This document shows positions 1-10,094 of a stretch of 64,000 bases of DNA, one piece after another. The translations under genes and the position numbers were made by a program. Numbering within the stretch: the stretch's first letter is position 1; every line of letters begins with the position of its first letter. Below the pieces are notes generated by a model, which saw only the letters and a program-made list of their open reading frames with translations, did no database searches and was not told the origin of the DNA. Source of the stretch: Micropterix aruncella (taxonomy: Eukaryota > Arthropoda > Insecta > Lepidoptera > Micropterigidae); NCBI GenBank assembly GCA_944548615.1, contig OX155972.1:6974698-7038697 (forward strand), written 5' to 3'.

Positions 1-223
1 CAAAAGTTCCACAATATGTAAAGCATCGACTACTGATTGGTGGTGTGATGCAAAGAAAGTAAAAATAAAAACGAAAGATTTTCAGTTTATTTTTTTAAGT
101 CGTATTGCTACTTCTGAATAAAAATGGTCCCTTTACAATAATCGGAAATGCTTATCACAATGATTGAACCCAGGAGAACCGGCCAAATTCTGTCCCAAGC
201 GAAAGTTGAATCAGAAAAAGGTA

Positions 224-1789
224 GGGTAGACCGGGGTCGGTAGTAACAATTTGGCATTGTTCCTACGGTACGGCGGCAGTATAATAGTTAGGGAATAGTT
301 ACTTATAGATAACCGTCGGAAATTTGAGTAACTAAATATTAAAATTATTCACGTTTCACCTGCCATTAAAAGTTCTAGGATTAAGACCATAAAGTAAAAC
401 TAGGGAAACTGTTACAAGTGGACCCGATCCGGCTTCAATTGTAACAGTAGTCGGGGTCAGTAGTAACACAAAGGTTTTTGGGTGAAATGGTTTATTTATC
501 TTTAACCCCTCTCCTCGCGGAGTAAAAATTCAGCCGTCCCATTCGCGCGCGACCTTTTCGCGCGCAAAATCGACGACCTTGATAAAAACGACCATAACTT
601 GTAAACCACTATACGGATCATAAAAAAAAGAACTGTAAAATGATCGCATTGAAATTTGACATATAAAACATTATAACCTTATCTCGTAAATCAATTAAGA
701 TAATAATGGCGACAAATTACAAATCGCAAACGGCCCCCATCGTGTCGTCATCACTGGACCAAGTGGACGCCTCTCATTTCAGTGTATTAAAACTTGCATC
801 CCCAAAAGGACGCCTTTCATTTGAAGGGTTAACTCTCTCTTTACCATTTGGACCACTAGTAACATAGCTATGTTTTATTATATTATTGCAAAACAAAAAA
901 TACAGAAAAGTGAAGGTTATCAATGTTTTATTTCAACCACAAGCAAAATATTTGTGAGATAGTTTCACAATGAACTGAAGGTTGTTTTTAACGTTTTAAA
1001 ATACTTATATAAAAGCATATTATCATATTATCACTATTTTATAACATATTATTAGCCTCAACTAACCAAATACAAAGTAAAATGTAATACTATTCTCAGT
1101 ACTAAACAAGGTGTTACAATTGTCCCGGGTGTTACAACTGACCCATAGAAAGTATTTTTTAACAACAGTAAAACTAAACAAATCTTCTAATGAACACTAA
1201 AAAAAGTATTTTTTATCTATAACATCGTGTTACGGTAGGGCTGTTATGCAAAATTTATAAAAAAGTAAACCGTTTCATATGTATCTAATGTTTAAAAACA
1301 AAAATAATGTCACATTGTGTTACTTAGCTTAGTTAAAGCAAAAAAAATGTACGGGGTCGGTTGTAACACCGGGGTCAGTTGTAACGTTACAACTGCCCCC
1401 AATCATAGCGTTTCAACTGACCCCTAGTAGACATTTTAGCATTTCAGTCAAATAATCAGTAGTTTGGTGACTATGATCGCGTGTTGTCCAGCTAAAATGT
1501 ATAATATAAAGACCACAGATTAATATTATGCAATAATATTGTCCAAAATTAACAAGAAAAACGAAATATTAACGTAATAATATGATCAAAGAAACTTACT
1601 TTTGACGAGTAAAAAATTCTCACCGTCACTGCACGCGGCCGGCAGTAGCGACGCCCGGGGGGAGACTAACAGCGGTTCGCGGCTCGCAGACGCATCGGCA
1701 GTCGGCGCCACTAGTCTGTACCTACTACAGCTTGGGAGATATTCACAATGTTACTACCGACCCCTGTTACTATTGACCCCGGTCTACCC
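224..1789. mobile_element. TA-flanked inverted-repeat DNA element with subterminal GGGTCRGT repeats
   Basis: The ends are a perfect 15-bp inverted repeat (GGGTAGACCGGGGTC at 224 and its complement ending at 1789), flanked on both sides by TA (222-223, 1790-1791), the target duplication of Tc1/mariner-type elements. The flanking mariner frame reads through once the element is removed. The motif GGGTCRGTWGTAACA and its complement recur near both ends and internally (around 235, 455, 1345-1425 and 1755), like subterminal transposase-binding repeats. I see no transposase frame, so it is non-autonomous. A TTAA-flanked element sits inside it (506-828). Confidence 0.8.
506..828. mobile_element. piggyBac-type short element (TTAA target) nested in the TA element
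   Basis: TTAA at 502-505 and 829-832 brackets 323 bp that begins CCCC and ends GGG, as non-autonomous piggyBac-like elements do. The interior (about 590-710) matches 35220-35360 closely and the 2.4, 23.4 and 39.4 kb elements more weakly, so it belongs to the same broad family. No protein. It forms the third layer of nesting: mariner, TA element, TTAA element. Confidence 0.65.
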
Positions 1790-2260
1790 TACTGGTGAGT
1801 GTCTGGTGGACCAGTGCTGATATCATCCAATCTGGAACAGCTTTATAAAATCTGACCAGACGATTACGGTAGATCTGTATTCTCAGCAATTGCAAACCAT
1901 TATGGAAAAGCTGGCCGTTAAACAACCGAGCTTGATAAATTGCTCTAGCCTACTGCTGCTTCAGGACAACGCAAGACCACGCACTGCACAACATACAGTC
2001 GCTAAATTAGAGGAGCTGCGATTGTAATGTCTCCGACGTCCACCATACTCCCCGAATCTAGCTCTAACAGATTACCACTTTTTCCGGAATTTGGACAGTT
2101 TCTTGCAAGGAAAAAAAATAATGCCGATGAGGCAGTCCAAACCGCCTTCAAAGATTTTATTGATTCTCGCTCCCACATTTTTTTAGAAAAGGAATTAATG
2201 AACTACCTATGAAATGGCAAAACTGCATAGATAAACATTGTGCATACTTTGATTGATTAA

Positions 2261-2624
2261 ATAAATGGGTATTTTCATGGATGTAAATGGGTATTTTCAT
2301 GGATGTAAATGGGTATTTTCATGGATGTAAATGGGTATTTTCATGGATGCATCTGTCTCTTTTGCAGGATTTTCGGCGACATCGACCTTAAAGTACTATA
2401 ACTACGAAACTACTACACCAATCATAAAAAGAACAACTGCACAATGATTGCATTGAAATTTCGAATATAGAATATTGAAATATCATTTTGTAAAACAATT
2501 AGATAATTATGAATAAATATGAGAACGTCAAAGAAGTGAAAAAAACGCGCGACAAGATTTGGTCGACTCGTACTCAACGGATAATTGTTTCGCGACCAGA
2601 TTTGGTCGACTCATACTCAACGGG
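2261..2624 (-). mobile_element. piggyBac-type short element abutting the mariner stop codon
   Basis: TTAA at 2257-2260, directly after the mariner stop, and at 2625-2628. The sequence is the reverse complement of the element at 39268-39573 (shared tracts around AATCATTGTGCAGTTGTTCT and ATGGGTATTTTCATGGATG). The end next to 2260 has lost the CCC terminus but gained copies of a 22-bp unit. The other end is intact (CAACGGG then TTAA). Confidence 0.7.
2262..2349. repeat. four tandem 22-bp units
   Basis: Four consecutive identical copies of TAAATGGGTATTTTCATGGATG minus nothing: units start at 2262, 2284, 2306 and 2328. The related element near 39.5 kb has a single copy, so the array arose inside this copy. 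Confidence 0.9.
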
Positions 2625-2628
2625 TTAA

Positions 2629-3961
2629 TTAAAATTTCTTTTTCGTTTTACTTTTTTTCATATAAAACGCCAATTTCATAATATGAAATTGGAAAAATAT
2701 AAGGATCAATAATAACATTTGAATATGATGGATAGATAATAAAGAATTTAAAATCCGGTTATATTATAGCCAAAACCCAGAAAAGCAGCGCATTCTACAA
2801 TATGTATAATATTTTATTTTATTTTATAGCAAACTTACAGATAGTAAATATATGATACTAGTATTTTAAAAACATATTCGAACGAAACAAATTTACTATC
2901 CTTTGAATAGTTTACAATGATTGCATTACAAATTAATATAGAAATAACATGAACACGTTGATAGTAGAAAAAAATATAATAAAACTAATAATAATATAAG
3001 GTTAAGAAAATAAATAATAAAGTAAGTTGTTAATAAGGTTATTTGGATAAAGCAAAAAGAAGTATGAATAATTGGATAATAATATTTATTATAAATAATA
3101 TGATATATTACAATAGTATGTTATAATATAATAATCATATAATACAGTACATTAGGACGGCAGTTAGTGAAATCTTAAGAAGTAGGAGATTGGCTAGGTA
3201 TGATCGAATTTTTATTAAATTAATGTAATCATAAAATACATCTAATCCTTTACACGATTTATTAAAAACGCGACACATTCTGCTAAGAGGTCTATTCGAC
3301 CCGATGTTGTTATTGCAAGCGACAACCGAAAATGTTTGAGAGCTCCTCGTTAGTCACGGTGGCACACGAAATTGAACTTTTTCTAGATTAGCTGGGCTGT
3401 CTAGTCGATTGTGCAAAAGCTTATGGAGACACATTATATCAGTGATAGTCCCATGTGTTTTTAAGTCTATTAGGTTGAAGTGAGAAAACCGCTCTACATG
3501 ACCTTTTAGAGTACCTATATGTCGCTTCATAAAGACGAAATTTGGGAAAATCTGTGGTACCGTTTATCAACCCGATTTATTTTACTGGCCAACGAGGAGG
3601 TAAAGTATTGTGAGCGGTCATTTTTTTTCGAGATGAAGACGTATATATAAATTTTGACACCCCCCGAGACGATTTAACACTACAGTGCATGCGCCCCCTT
3701 TTTTTTACCAGTTGCTCGCGTGGTCTACCATGGTAGAAAAAGTAAAATGCGTCTTTTTTCAAACAGAAAGATATTTTGATTAAAAAACCGGTTTTATTAT
3801 AGAATTCGTTTATTATTAAAGCCAATAAAAAAGAAACTGAACAATTTTAGAACTTAAATACTACTTTAGGAACATATTAGTAATATCTATGAAAAAATCA
3901 ACATTTTTGGCAAGTCTGAGATAAACTCGTATAATTAAATTAAGAAAATGTCTTCAGAGTT
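2629..3961. other. AT-rich stretch without recognisable gene
   Basis: No coding signature on either strand. An 11-bp perfect palindromic stem (CCAATTTCATA and complement) lies near 2669-2691. The part from about 3500 may be the 3' region of the piggyBac remnant, but I could not find its TTAA end. Confidence 0.4.
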
Positions 3962-4831
3962 TTATTTATCTTCTTCCTCACATTCAATGCATAAGACAGC
4001 TTGGTGATCAGGGCAGATCCATCTGCAGCAACGTTTACACCATTTTTTTTGTGGAGCGATTTCGGGCTCGAGAGCACATGCAACATTTGCCTACTCTTCC
4101 CAATCTGTGGGGTTCATTGCGTGGCATCTCATCACTGTGCCCCAAAAGCCAATTTGTTTTATTTCTTAGTTTCCTAGGGATATTTACTATTGTCAACCTT
4201 CGCACCATGAGGGTTTTCGCCAGTTCAAATGACACATGAAACAGGACATACTTTACTCCATTGTGTTCTGTTCTTAGACACATAAACTTCTCTGCGTGCA
4301 TTGTTCGATGAAACTTCGGAGAGAGGTAAATCATCATTAGAAGAATAATTTTCGATTATCTCTTCACGTAAGTAGTCTGCTTCACCTTGTTCCATGGGTA
4401 TTGGCGCAGAAACCGTCCTGTCTTCTTCATCGTCTGGGTTACTCGAGATAACTTCGTCGTCATCGAGCTCTTCTTCTAGCCACCTCTCGATGTTACTGAC
4501 CATACGAGGGTCCATGATGTCACTAAAACAAAACATAAAAGTTTTTTAATATACAGCAAAATATACTTTAATAGTTAGATTTAAAGTCGAAAATCAAGAG
4601 GAGAAAAAATACTTCCCGACCGGGATTAGAACCTGGAACGCTGGACTTGAGCTGCCAGCGCGTTAACATAAAAGCGGGCACATGCTTAGTACTAATATAT
4701 AAAAATAGATTCAAAATATACTATTAAATACAATATTAGAATCATAAAAAGTAAAAAAGTTCGTATAATAAATTGCTTACCTTCATTAGATTTTTATTAC
4801 GCAGATGCTCGCACGCTCGACTATTGTAGAA
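3962..4831 (-). pseudogene. piggyBac-like transposase, internally deleted, with 5'UTR intron
   Basis: Reading leftwards, a 5' exon ends at 4781 with a good donor (GAAG then GTAAGC) and a coding exon starts at 4522 after a pyrimidine-rich acceptor. Translation most likely starts at 4515 (MDPRMVSNIERWLEEELDDD). This gives the acidic piggyBac N-terminus up to the KNRTQWSK motif that precedes the DDE core. The core of about 400 residues is missing. After a frame change come the C-terminal part (RNEPHRLGRVGKCCMCSRAR) and, after a slip in an A-run near 4040, the cysteine-rich zinc-binding tail (WCKRCCRWICPDH..LCIEC), stop at 3962-3964. The family moves DNA at TTAA sites. This copy cannot be active. 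It is a member of the family that could have mobilised the TTAA elements here, but no direct link is shown. Confidence 0.8.
4609..4665 (-). repeat. tRNA-like / SINE-like fragment in the piggyBac intron
   Basis: On the minus strand the segment contains GGTTCTAATCCCGG, close to the pol III B box, preceded by a short stem resembling an anticodon arm. No D arm or acceptor stem pairs, so it is not a functional tRNA. A tRNA-derived SINE fragment is the likeliest reading. Confidence 0.35.
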
Positions 4832-6085
4832 TGATGACTTTGGCGGGAAACACAGGAAGCGTGCGCTCACGCTGTCGCTTGGCGCCATCACGGCGCCATA
4901 CTAACCCGTTGCGTAGTTTTGTTTCCGAGGCTTATCTAGGGGCGCGGGGGGAAACGTCAAGAAATGAGAAAGAGACGCGCAAAAATGCAAGTGTGTTCTA
5001 CCATTGGATAAATTATTGCCTTCGCATGTTAGTTATAATAATATTAAGACGAGGGGTCCCCTGAAAAGAGCGGAAATGCGATCTCTCTCGGCCTTAAGTA
5101 CTGATAAATAAACCAAACGAATAGCAGGCGACGGCCAATTCTCACGAAATTGTCGCTAAATGATTTGAGTTATTATGCATTTCTATGAAAACTGAAAGTA
5201 GTCCTACATTCCGACCCGCCTCGGCTTACAGGGGATGGAGCAAGGAAAAAAAAACTCGGTCGGTCGTTGAGTTGTGGTCGTTGAGTTGAGCATTTCAATA
5301 ATATACGAGGTGGATGGCAATAAAAACTCACTTAGTATAATACTAAAATTATATAATATTTTCTGATCGGCTTTGGATGCTATATATGTAACACGACTTA
5401 CCCTTAGGTTAATGCAATAAACTAGACTATAAATATAATTGGAAATTACTGTATTACAAGATAATAAGGTAATTTAGGTGTATTACTTTCTTAGCGTTAC
5501 ATTACATTTTATCTTTAATATGTTGTTGTATGCTGCTTTATGTAATAAGCTCTAAATGTTTAATTATATAATATTAATGTTTAATTAAGGAAAATATGTT
5601 GACCCACTCTGTCGCGAGTGGGTTCCATATGTCTCAGAATTAAGTGAGCGTGTGAGTCCCGTTTCGACAGGGAATAAGATGGAGTCAGTTAGAATTTTGA
5701 TTTCCCGACGAGCGCTCGAGGCTCGGTCAGGGCGGGCGATAAAGCCCAAATATTGCAACATAGTTCCTAGTGAAAAATTGAACTAGTATTAAAGTAATCG
5801 AAAAACTGTATGTAACCGGTCAGTGGCTCAATAAACGGGCAACTCCAAAGCTGTATTTCATTGGAAAACGACATTCTGGCGCCACGATCATTTTTCAACA
5901 CCGCTCAAGAAAACCCAAGATAAACTGCAAGGTTGGCGTATATTCAATCTGACAGTCCACTTTCCCTGTCAACCTGTGCTGCGACGAATACGTCGCGCGA
6001 TAATTAACTAGTGGTTTATACCAACCATAGTAGAGCGCGCGTGCGCTGTAGTGTTAAACTATTTCCAAACAAGTCTCTCGTGTAG
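4832..6085. other. no recognised gene
   Basis: Noncoding on both strands as far as I can see. A GC-richer patch at 4840-4960 and a small hairpin at about 5600-5620 (CCCACTC, loop, GAGTGGG) are the only structure noticed. Confidence 0.35.
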
Positions 6086-6751
6086 GAGTTAATGGGCCCT
6101 TGCTGAGATGGCCATGAAGACCCATTCTGTTCAGGGTTGGTCACACTCACGGGTCAACACTTATCCGACGGCCTCCACGCATAAAGTGCGAGCCTGGGTA
6201 GGACTCTGGCCTTAGGGTTAGTTTCCCCTGGGAATCAACCTTCTGGCGCTCATGGACGGTCTGCGCACCGTGCGGCATAAGCCAATCGATTGCGCACTCT
6301 GACTAACAGTCGGGGGAGTCTGGAAGCAGTACTGTTTCCTATAGAGCGGGGGGTGGTTGCGGACCTTACGGAGACTGCTCTTGAAACGACCATCGGCTAC
6401 CCGATCCTGGGTGAACAGCCGGGCAAAGGATGCCGTGGTCCGCGATAGATTCGGTATACACCGTTTCAGTGCTTCGTAAGGAAGAGGACCGCGCAAGCGA
6501 CCTCGAACTCGTAACCAATCGAGAGACTGGAGTAATCTGGTCTCAATTGGAAGTAAGGGCGTGAGTGTAAGCCCGCTGGGTAACATTCCTGGCTATCTCG
6601 CGGTTAGGGCGTTAGCCTCTTACGGGTTTGTGGCGGAGCTTGACGGTGGACTGTTTTGTCCAAGTCTTCTGCGCTCACTCCAGGGAGATAGAACCACTAA
6701 TCGTTAAAACTTCCTTAGGTGACGGGTTCGCCCGCTGTAGTCGACAACTCT
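6086..6751 (-). repeat. repeat G, copy 1 (GC-rich dispersed repeat, about 650 bp)
   Basis: A GC-rich sequence quite unlike its AT-rich surroundings, running from TTAATGGGCCCTTGCTGAG to CGACAACTC. Near-identical copies lie at 20190-20862 and 57346-57990 (opposite strand) and 45797-46424 (same strand). Partial copies lie at 13.9/14.6, 48.6/49.6 and 58.1 kb. Open frames in it are not conserved between copies. No known protein, tRNA or rRNA is recognisable. Confidence 0.75.
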
Positions 6752-6752
6752 A

Positions 6753-6960
6753 GTTGTGTGTATGTGTGTGTGTGTGTGTGTATTCCTCATCCGATTAAAC
6801 TGAAATTTGGTATGCAGGCGTTAGTTAGTCATGGCAAGAGTCGAAAAGATGTTAGTTTAAATAGGCTTAGTTAAAAACAGAGGGCTTGCTAGTCATATTC
6901 CAAGCTCAAAATATTGAACTTAGATCCTTACATTACAGTACACAGATGCTTTGTTGGATC
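6753..6960. repeat. (TG)n-headed dispersed repeat, copy 1
   Basis: A short (TG)n tract (about 6756-6782) is followed by a conserved tract (CATCCGATTAAACTGAAATT, TATGCAGGCGTTAGTTAGTC, CATGGCAAGAGTCGAAA). The same order recurs at 7310-7560 and, reversed, at 63105-63330. Noncoding; probably the end of a Helitron- or MITE-type family. Confidence 0.6.
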
Positions 6961-7309
6961 GAAAGCATGTTTCAAAATTTTAGATGGACCATCTCGTATG
7001 CAAGCGACACAAATAATATTTAATGTCCGCTATATTTGTAAATACTTCATTATTTTGTGAAAAATACCACTTTGATACAACGCAAATACTAGTCCAAATA
7101 ATATACCACGAATTGGCGTGCTTAGAGGGGGGGGGGGAGGGGTTGTCTACTCGCCGTTCTTGGGGTCACACACCTGAATTTACTTTCTCGGCTCAATGGA
7201 AAGTATTGTGAACGCTCTAAAAAAATCGAGATAAAGACGGAATATACTTACTGACCCACCCTAAGACGATTAGGAACATTCCACACTGAATTATGTCTGT
7301 GAGTCGGTG

Positions 7310-7560
7310 TATTTGTGTGTGTGTGTCTGTCTGTGTGTATGTGTATCTGTGTGCGTATGTGTGAGTGTATTACTCCACGATGGCGCTCAAACGCTTCATC
7401 CGATTGAACTGAAATCTGGCATGCAGGTATCAATCGGTCATGGCAAGAGTTGAAGTTATTGTAGTTGAAATCGGTTCACCAGAGGGCGCACTAATCATAG
7501 TTCAATCTCGAAATATTGCGGATAGGGACTTGAAATTCGGTACACAGATGCGACGTAGGG
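7310..7560. repeat. (TG)n-headed dispersed repeat, copy 2
   Basis: Starts with an interrupted (TG)n tract at 7312-7370 and continues with the same conserved tract as the copy at 6753 (CTTCATCCGATTGAACTGAA, CATGGCAAGAGTTGAAG, GAGGGCGCACTAATCATAG). A poly-G run lies upstream at about 7125-7142. Confidence 0.6.
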
Positions 7561-7925
7561 CATCTGTGTATGTCGTAATACTTCTTATATGGTTGGAATA
7601 TTATGTATACAAGTGACGACATTTTAAATTATTGGACTTTCTCCGCTGAAAAAATTTCAAGCCGCTAGCACCATCTGCTACCCATGTTTGTCACTATTTA
7701 GCCGCGGCTGGGGTTCGTGTCTTCGCTTAAACGCCGACGGGCGCTTTAGAATATGTTTCACTGGATTTCCGCTAGCCGGCGATACTTTTTATTTCTGTTT
7801 TTTTTTTTTGCTATATTTTGATTTTGATTTGCATAAAATTAAATGTTATGGTTATAGATTTCAATATTGTTTACTAAGATAACGCATCTTCAAACATTCT
7901 TATGACAGTTACTGTTGATTCTTAT

Positions 7926-8712
7926 TTTTTTTTTCTTATTTAACTCCCCCGTTCCCAATTCCCACCTCCCCTTATGTGAGTTTATTCTTCATAGAAAACT
8001 TTTAAGTGTTTAATTTATGAATTTTTAAGCTGAAACATGTTGTTAGCAATATCTTTGAAATTTAATAATTTTGAACCGAACGTAAAAGCTGTATGTTTCC
8101 TTAACAATCTATATATACAAAACAAAGTCGGGGTTGTTCGAGCACTTATAACTCTAGAACGGCTGGACCGATTATCATCGTTTTTGATTTGTTGTATTTG
8201 TCTACGTCCCGAATAGCAGAATAACTATTAAAAACAAAAATTGGAAAATTGACGAAAAATTAAAATAAAAGAAAAAACATTTCCCCATACAAAATGTAAA
8301 TCCGTTTTTCTCATGGTCACTTGTACGTGGCATGTTCACGTGTCGGCAAATCATCCGCTTTATTTGTTCTTGAACCAGAAAAAAACAAAAAATGTCGTAT
8401 ATCACAAGGTGCTTCAATGAAGAAAATTAAATCGAGTGCATCCCATGCTGCACAATATGTAAATAGTTTAATTCAATTATGTCTTGCTGATACGCGCTTG
8501 ATATACTTAATTTTTGTACTTTTATATTTATTTTTGCGTTATTATCTTAATAAAGTAGTGAACCTAATATTTATTTTGTATTCATTGTATTACTTTCATA
8601 AAATCACAAATTAAGTTTAGCTAATCTGTAACACGACATTCATTGACTGTTAGGCGGTACGAAGTTCGTCGGGTCAGCTAGTAATAAAATGAAATAAAAA
8701 TAAAAATATTTT
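7926..8712 (+). repeat. non-LTR retrotransposon 3'UTR and A-rich tail, split by a Helitron
   Basis: 7926-8107 matches the 3'UTR of the LINE at 33.3-34.1 kb (CTCCCCCGTTCCCAATTCCC onwards). After the Helitron at 8108-8681 the tail resumes (TAATAAAATG, then AAATA-type repeats). The uninterrupted tail at 34061-34100 serves as the empty site. Confidence 0.7.
8108..8681 (+). mobile_element. short Helitron derivative with helicase C-terminal relic
   Basis: Classic Helitron structure: starts TC (8108) after A, ends CTAG (8678-8681) before T, with a GC hairpin just upstream of the 3' end. It keeps a relic of the PIF1-like helicase tail (LYVACSRVGKSSALFVL, about 8320-8370) followed by a 3' region shared with the copies at 10095 and 24477. 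No Rep or complete helicase, so non-autonomous. Confidence 0.85.
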
Positions 8713-8740
8713 TTTTCTCTTGATTCTGGGAAGCCTTGCC

Positions 8741-8773
8741 GGAAAAGTCTTGGGGTGACACAACCGACTGATT
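8741..8773 (-). repeat. dispersed CGGTTGTGTCACCCC motif, copy 1
   Basis: The minus strand carries AATCAGTCGGTTGTGTCACC, CCAAGACTTTTCC. Related copies occur at about 20048 (+), 55546 (+) and 62737 (+). Possibly the end of a short inverted-repeat element. Confidence 0.4.
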
Positions 8774-9130
8774 TATTATGCTCGGAATACGGCGCCGGCA
8801 TCCGAGCTACCGCGTCGTTATTATTTTATATCAATTAGGATTATTTTATTACTCACCAGATATATCTACTAAAAGCAAGCCTTTTAGTAATAGTATGTGC
8901 AAATATACGAAAATCAATATCTATTATGCTGTCACTAACGCATGTTCCTACTCCATTTATAAATATTTCATCGCTCGGCGGATTCACGTCGACACCGAAT
9001 TCACATCAAATTGCCAATCGAGAACCCAATACTCGTCACCCAACTAGATTTCATGCGTATTTTATTTTCCTTAATTGTATCCAATAATAGGGAACGTATT
9101 GTGATTATACAAAATTTAGGTGGTATCAGT

Positions 9131-9910
9131 ATCATTATCACTTTATTAATTTAGAATAAACAATAAAAGCATGCCGTAGAAATAAATTTGAAATAAATTT
9201 GATCTACATCTAAATCGGCACAGGCTTAGTAAAGTGCGCGACAGTTTCCTTCACCAAAGCCTGTGTTATTATAACAAGGTCCCAACACATATCAGAAGTC
9301 TTGAAGAGAACCAATTCACAAAAAATCTTATTTAATGGCCTAGTCAAGAATCCAGTATATGACTTAAGAGATTTGGATAATGCTGAATTCTTATTCCAAG
9401 AGCATCCTAATGTAAAATAACGGAAAATTCATGATAATCAACTTTGCCAAAGAGCGTAATTTTTATTTTTATTTTTATCGACGACGGCTATATTGCTAGA
9501 TTTGACAATTAATTTAAATTTAGATATTTTTAGTATACCCTTATTTATTTTCATGACCATCATATTATTGCCTTGATAATTATGACTACAGACATTGAGC
9601 TCTTTTTTTTTCAGCAATTTTGATTATAAGATTATTTTCTATTTATCAATGGTTTTCAAACCAATTATAATTTACTAAAATTAATTTATATTTCCACAAC
9701 TATATCATGATAGTTAATATTCTTTAATTAATTACATTATTTAAAATTTTAGAGGCAAAAACGCATCCAAGTGTAGGAAAGCCTACCTACTGGAGCAGAA
9801 CTAAATTGTAATTGTAATTGTAATCACTTAAAGCTGGTTATCGCACAGTAAAATTCTTCAGTAATAAGTTTAAATTATATTGAAATAAAAATTAATCAAA
9901 TAGAATCTTT
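9131..9910. repeat. LINE 3'UTR (minus) interrupted by a plus-strand LINE fragment
   Basis: 9131-9175 and 9829-9905 match consecutive parts of the minus-strand LINE 3'UTR at 46872-46985 (ACAATAAAAGCATG; then AAAGCTGGTTATCGCA). Between them a plus-strand LINE C-terminal remnant reads SLCYYNKVPTHIRSLEENQF (about 9240-9305), decays through stops, and ends in a (TAATTG)n tail at about 9808-9828. Confidence 0.45.
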
Positions 9911-10094
9911 TTTTTTTTTGAACAATATTAATATTAAACAATATGTGGCGATATTACCCCATTGAATGTTAATTATAGTCAATTATCTAGTGTACAGTCT
10001 ACGCACAGTAGGACGGTGTCGACTGCATTTATGAAAAAAAAATGGTGTCGGTATTTTTGTTAAAATTTTGTCTTGTATATATTTTATATTTATA

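Larger units (their letters stand above)
1..2256 (+). pseudogene. mariner-type transposase remnant split by a TA-flanked insertion
   Basis: A degenerate mariner (Tc1/mariner superfamily) transposase, a DD34D cut-and-paste enzyme. The left part (to 221) reads as the segment around the first catalytic Asp, where the usual GDEKW is decayed to SE-stop-KW, then NPGEPAKFCPKRKLNQKKV. The right part (from 1792) continues with VSVWW, DNARPHTAQ, PPYSPNLALTDYHFF and the family's C-terminal KWQNCID..CAYFD, with stop at 2254-2256. The second and third catalytic Asp are present and the first is lost. In-frame stops and at least two frameshifts show it is dead. The N-terminal part lies before the window or is too decayed to read. 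Removing 224-1789 plus one TA rejoins the frame. Confidence 0.88.

Noticed and set aside
2262..2349. Short tandem repeats as a CRISPR array
   Set aside because: Eukaryotic context, identical contiguous units with no spacers.
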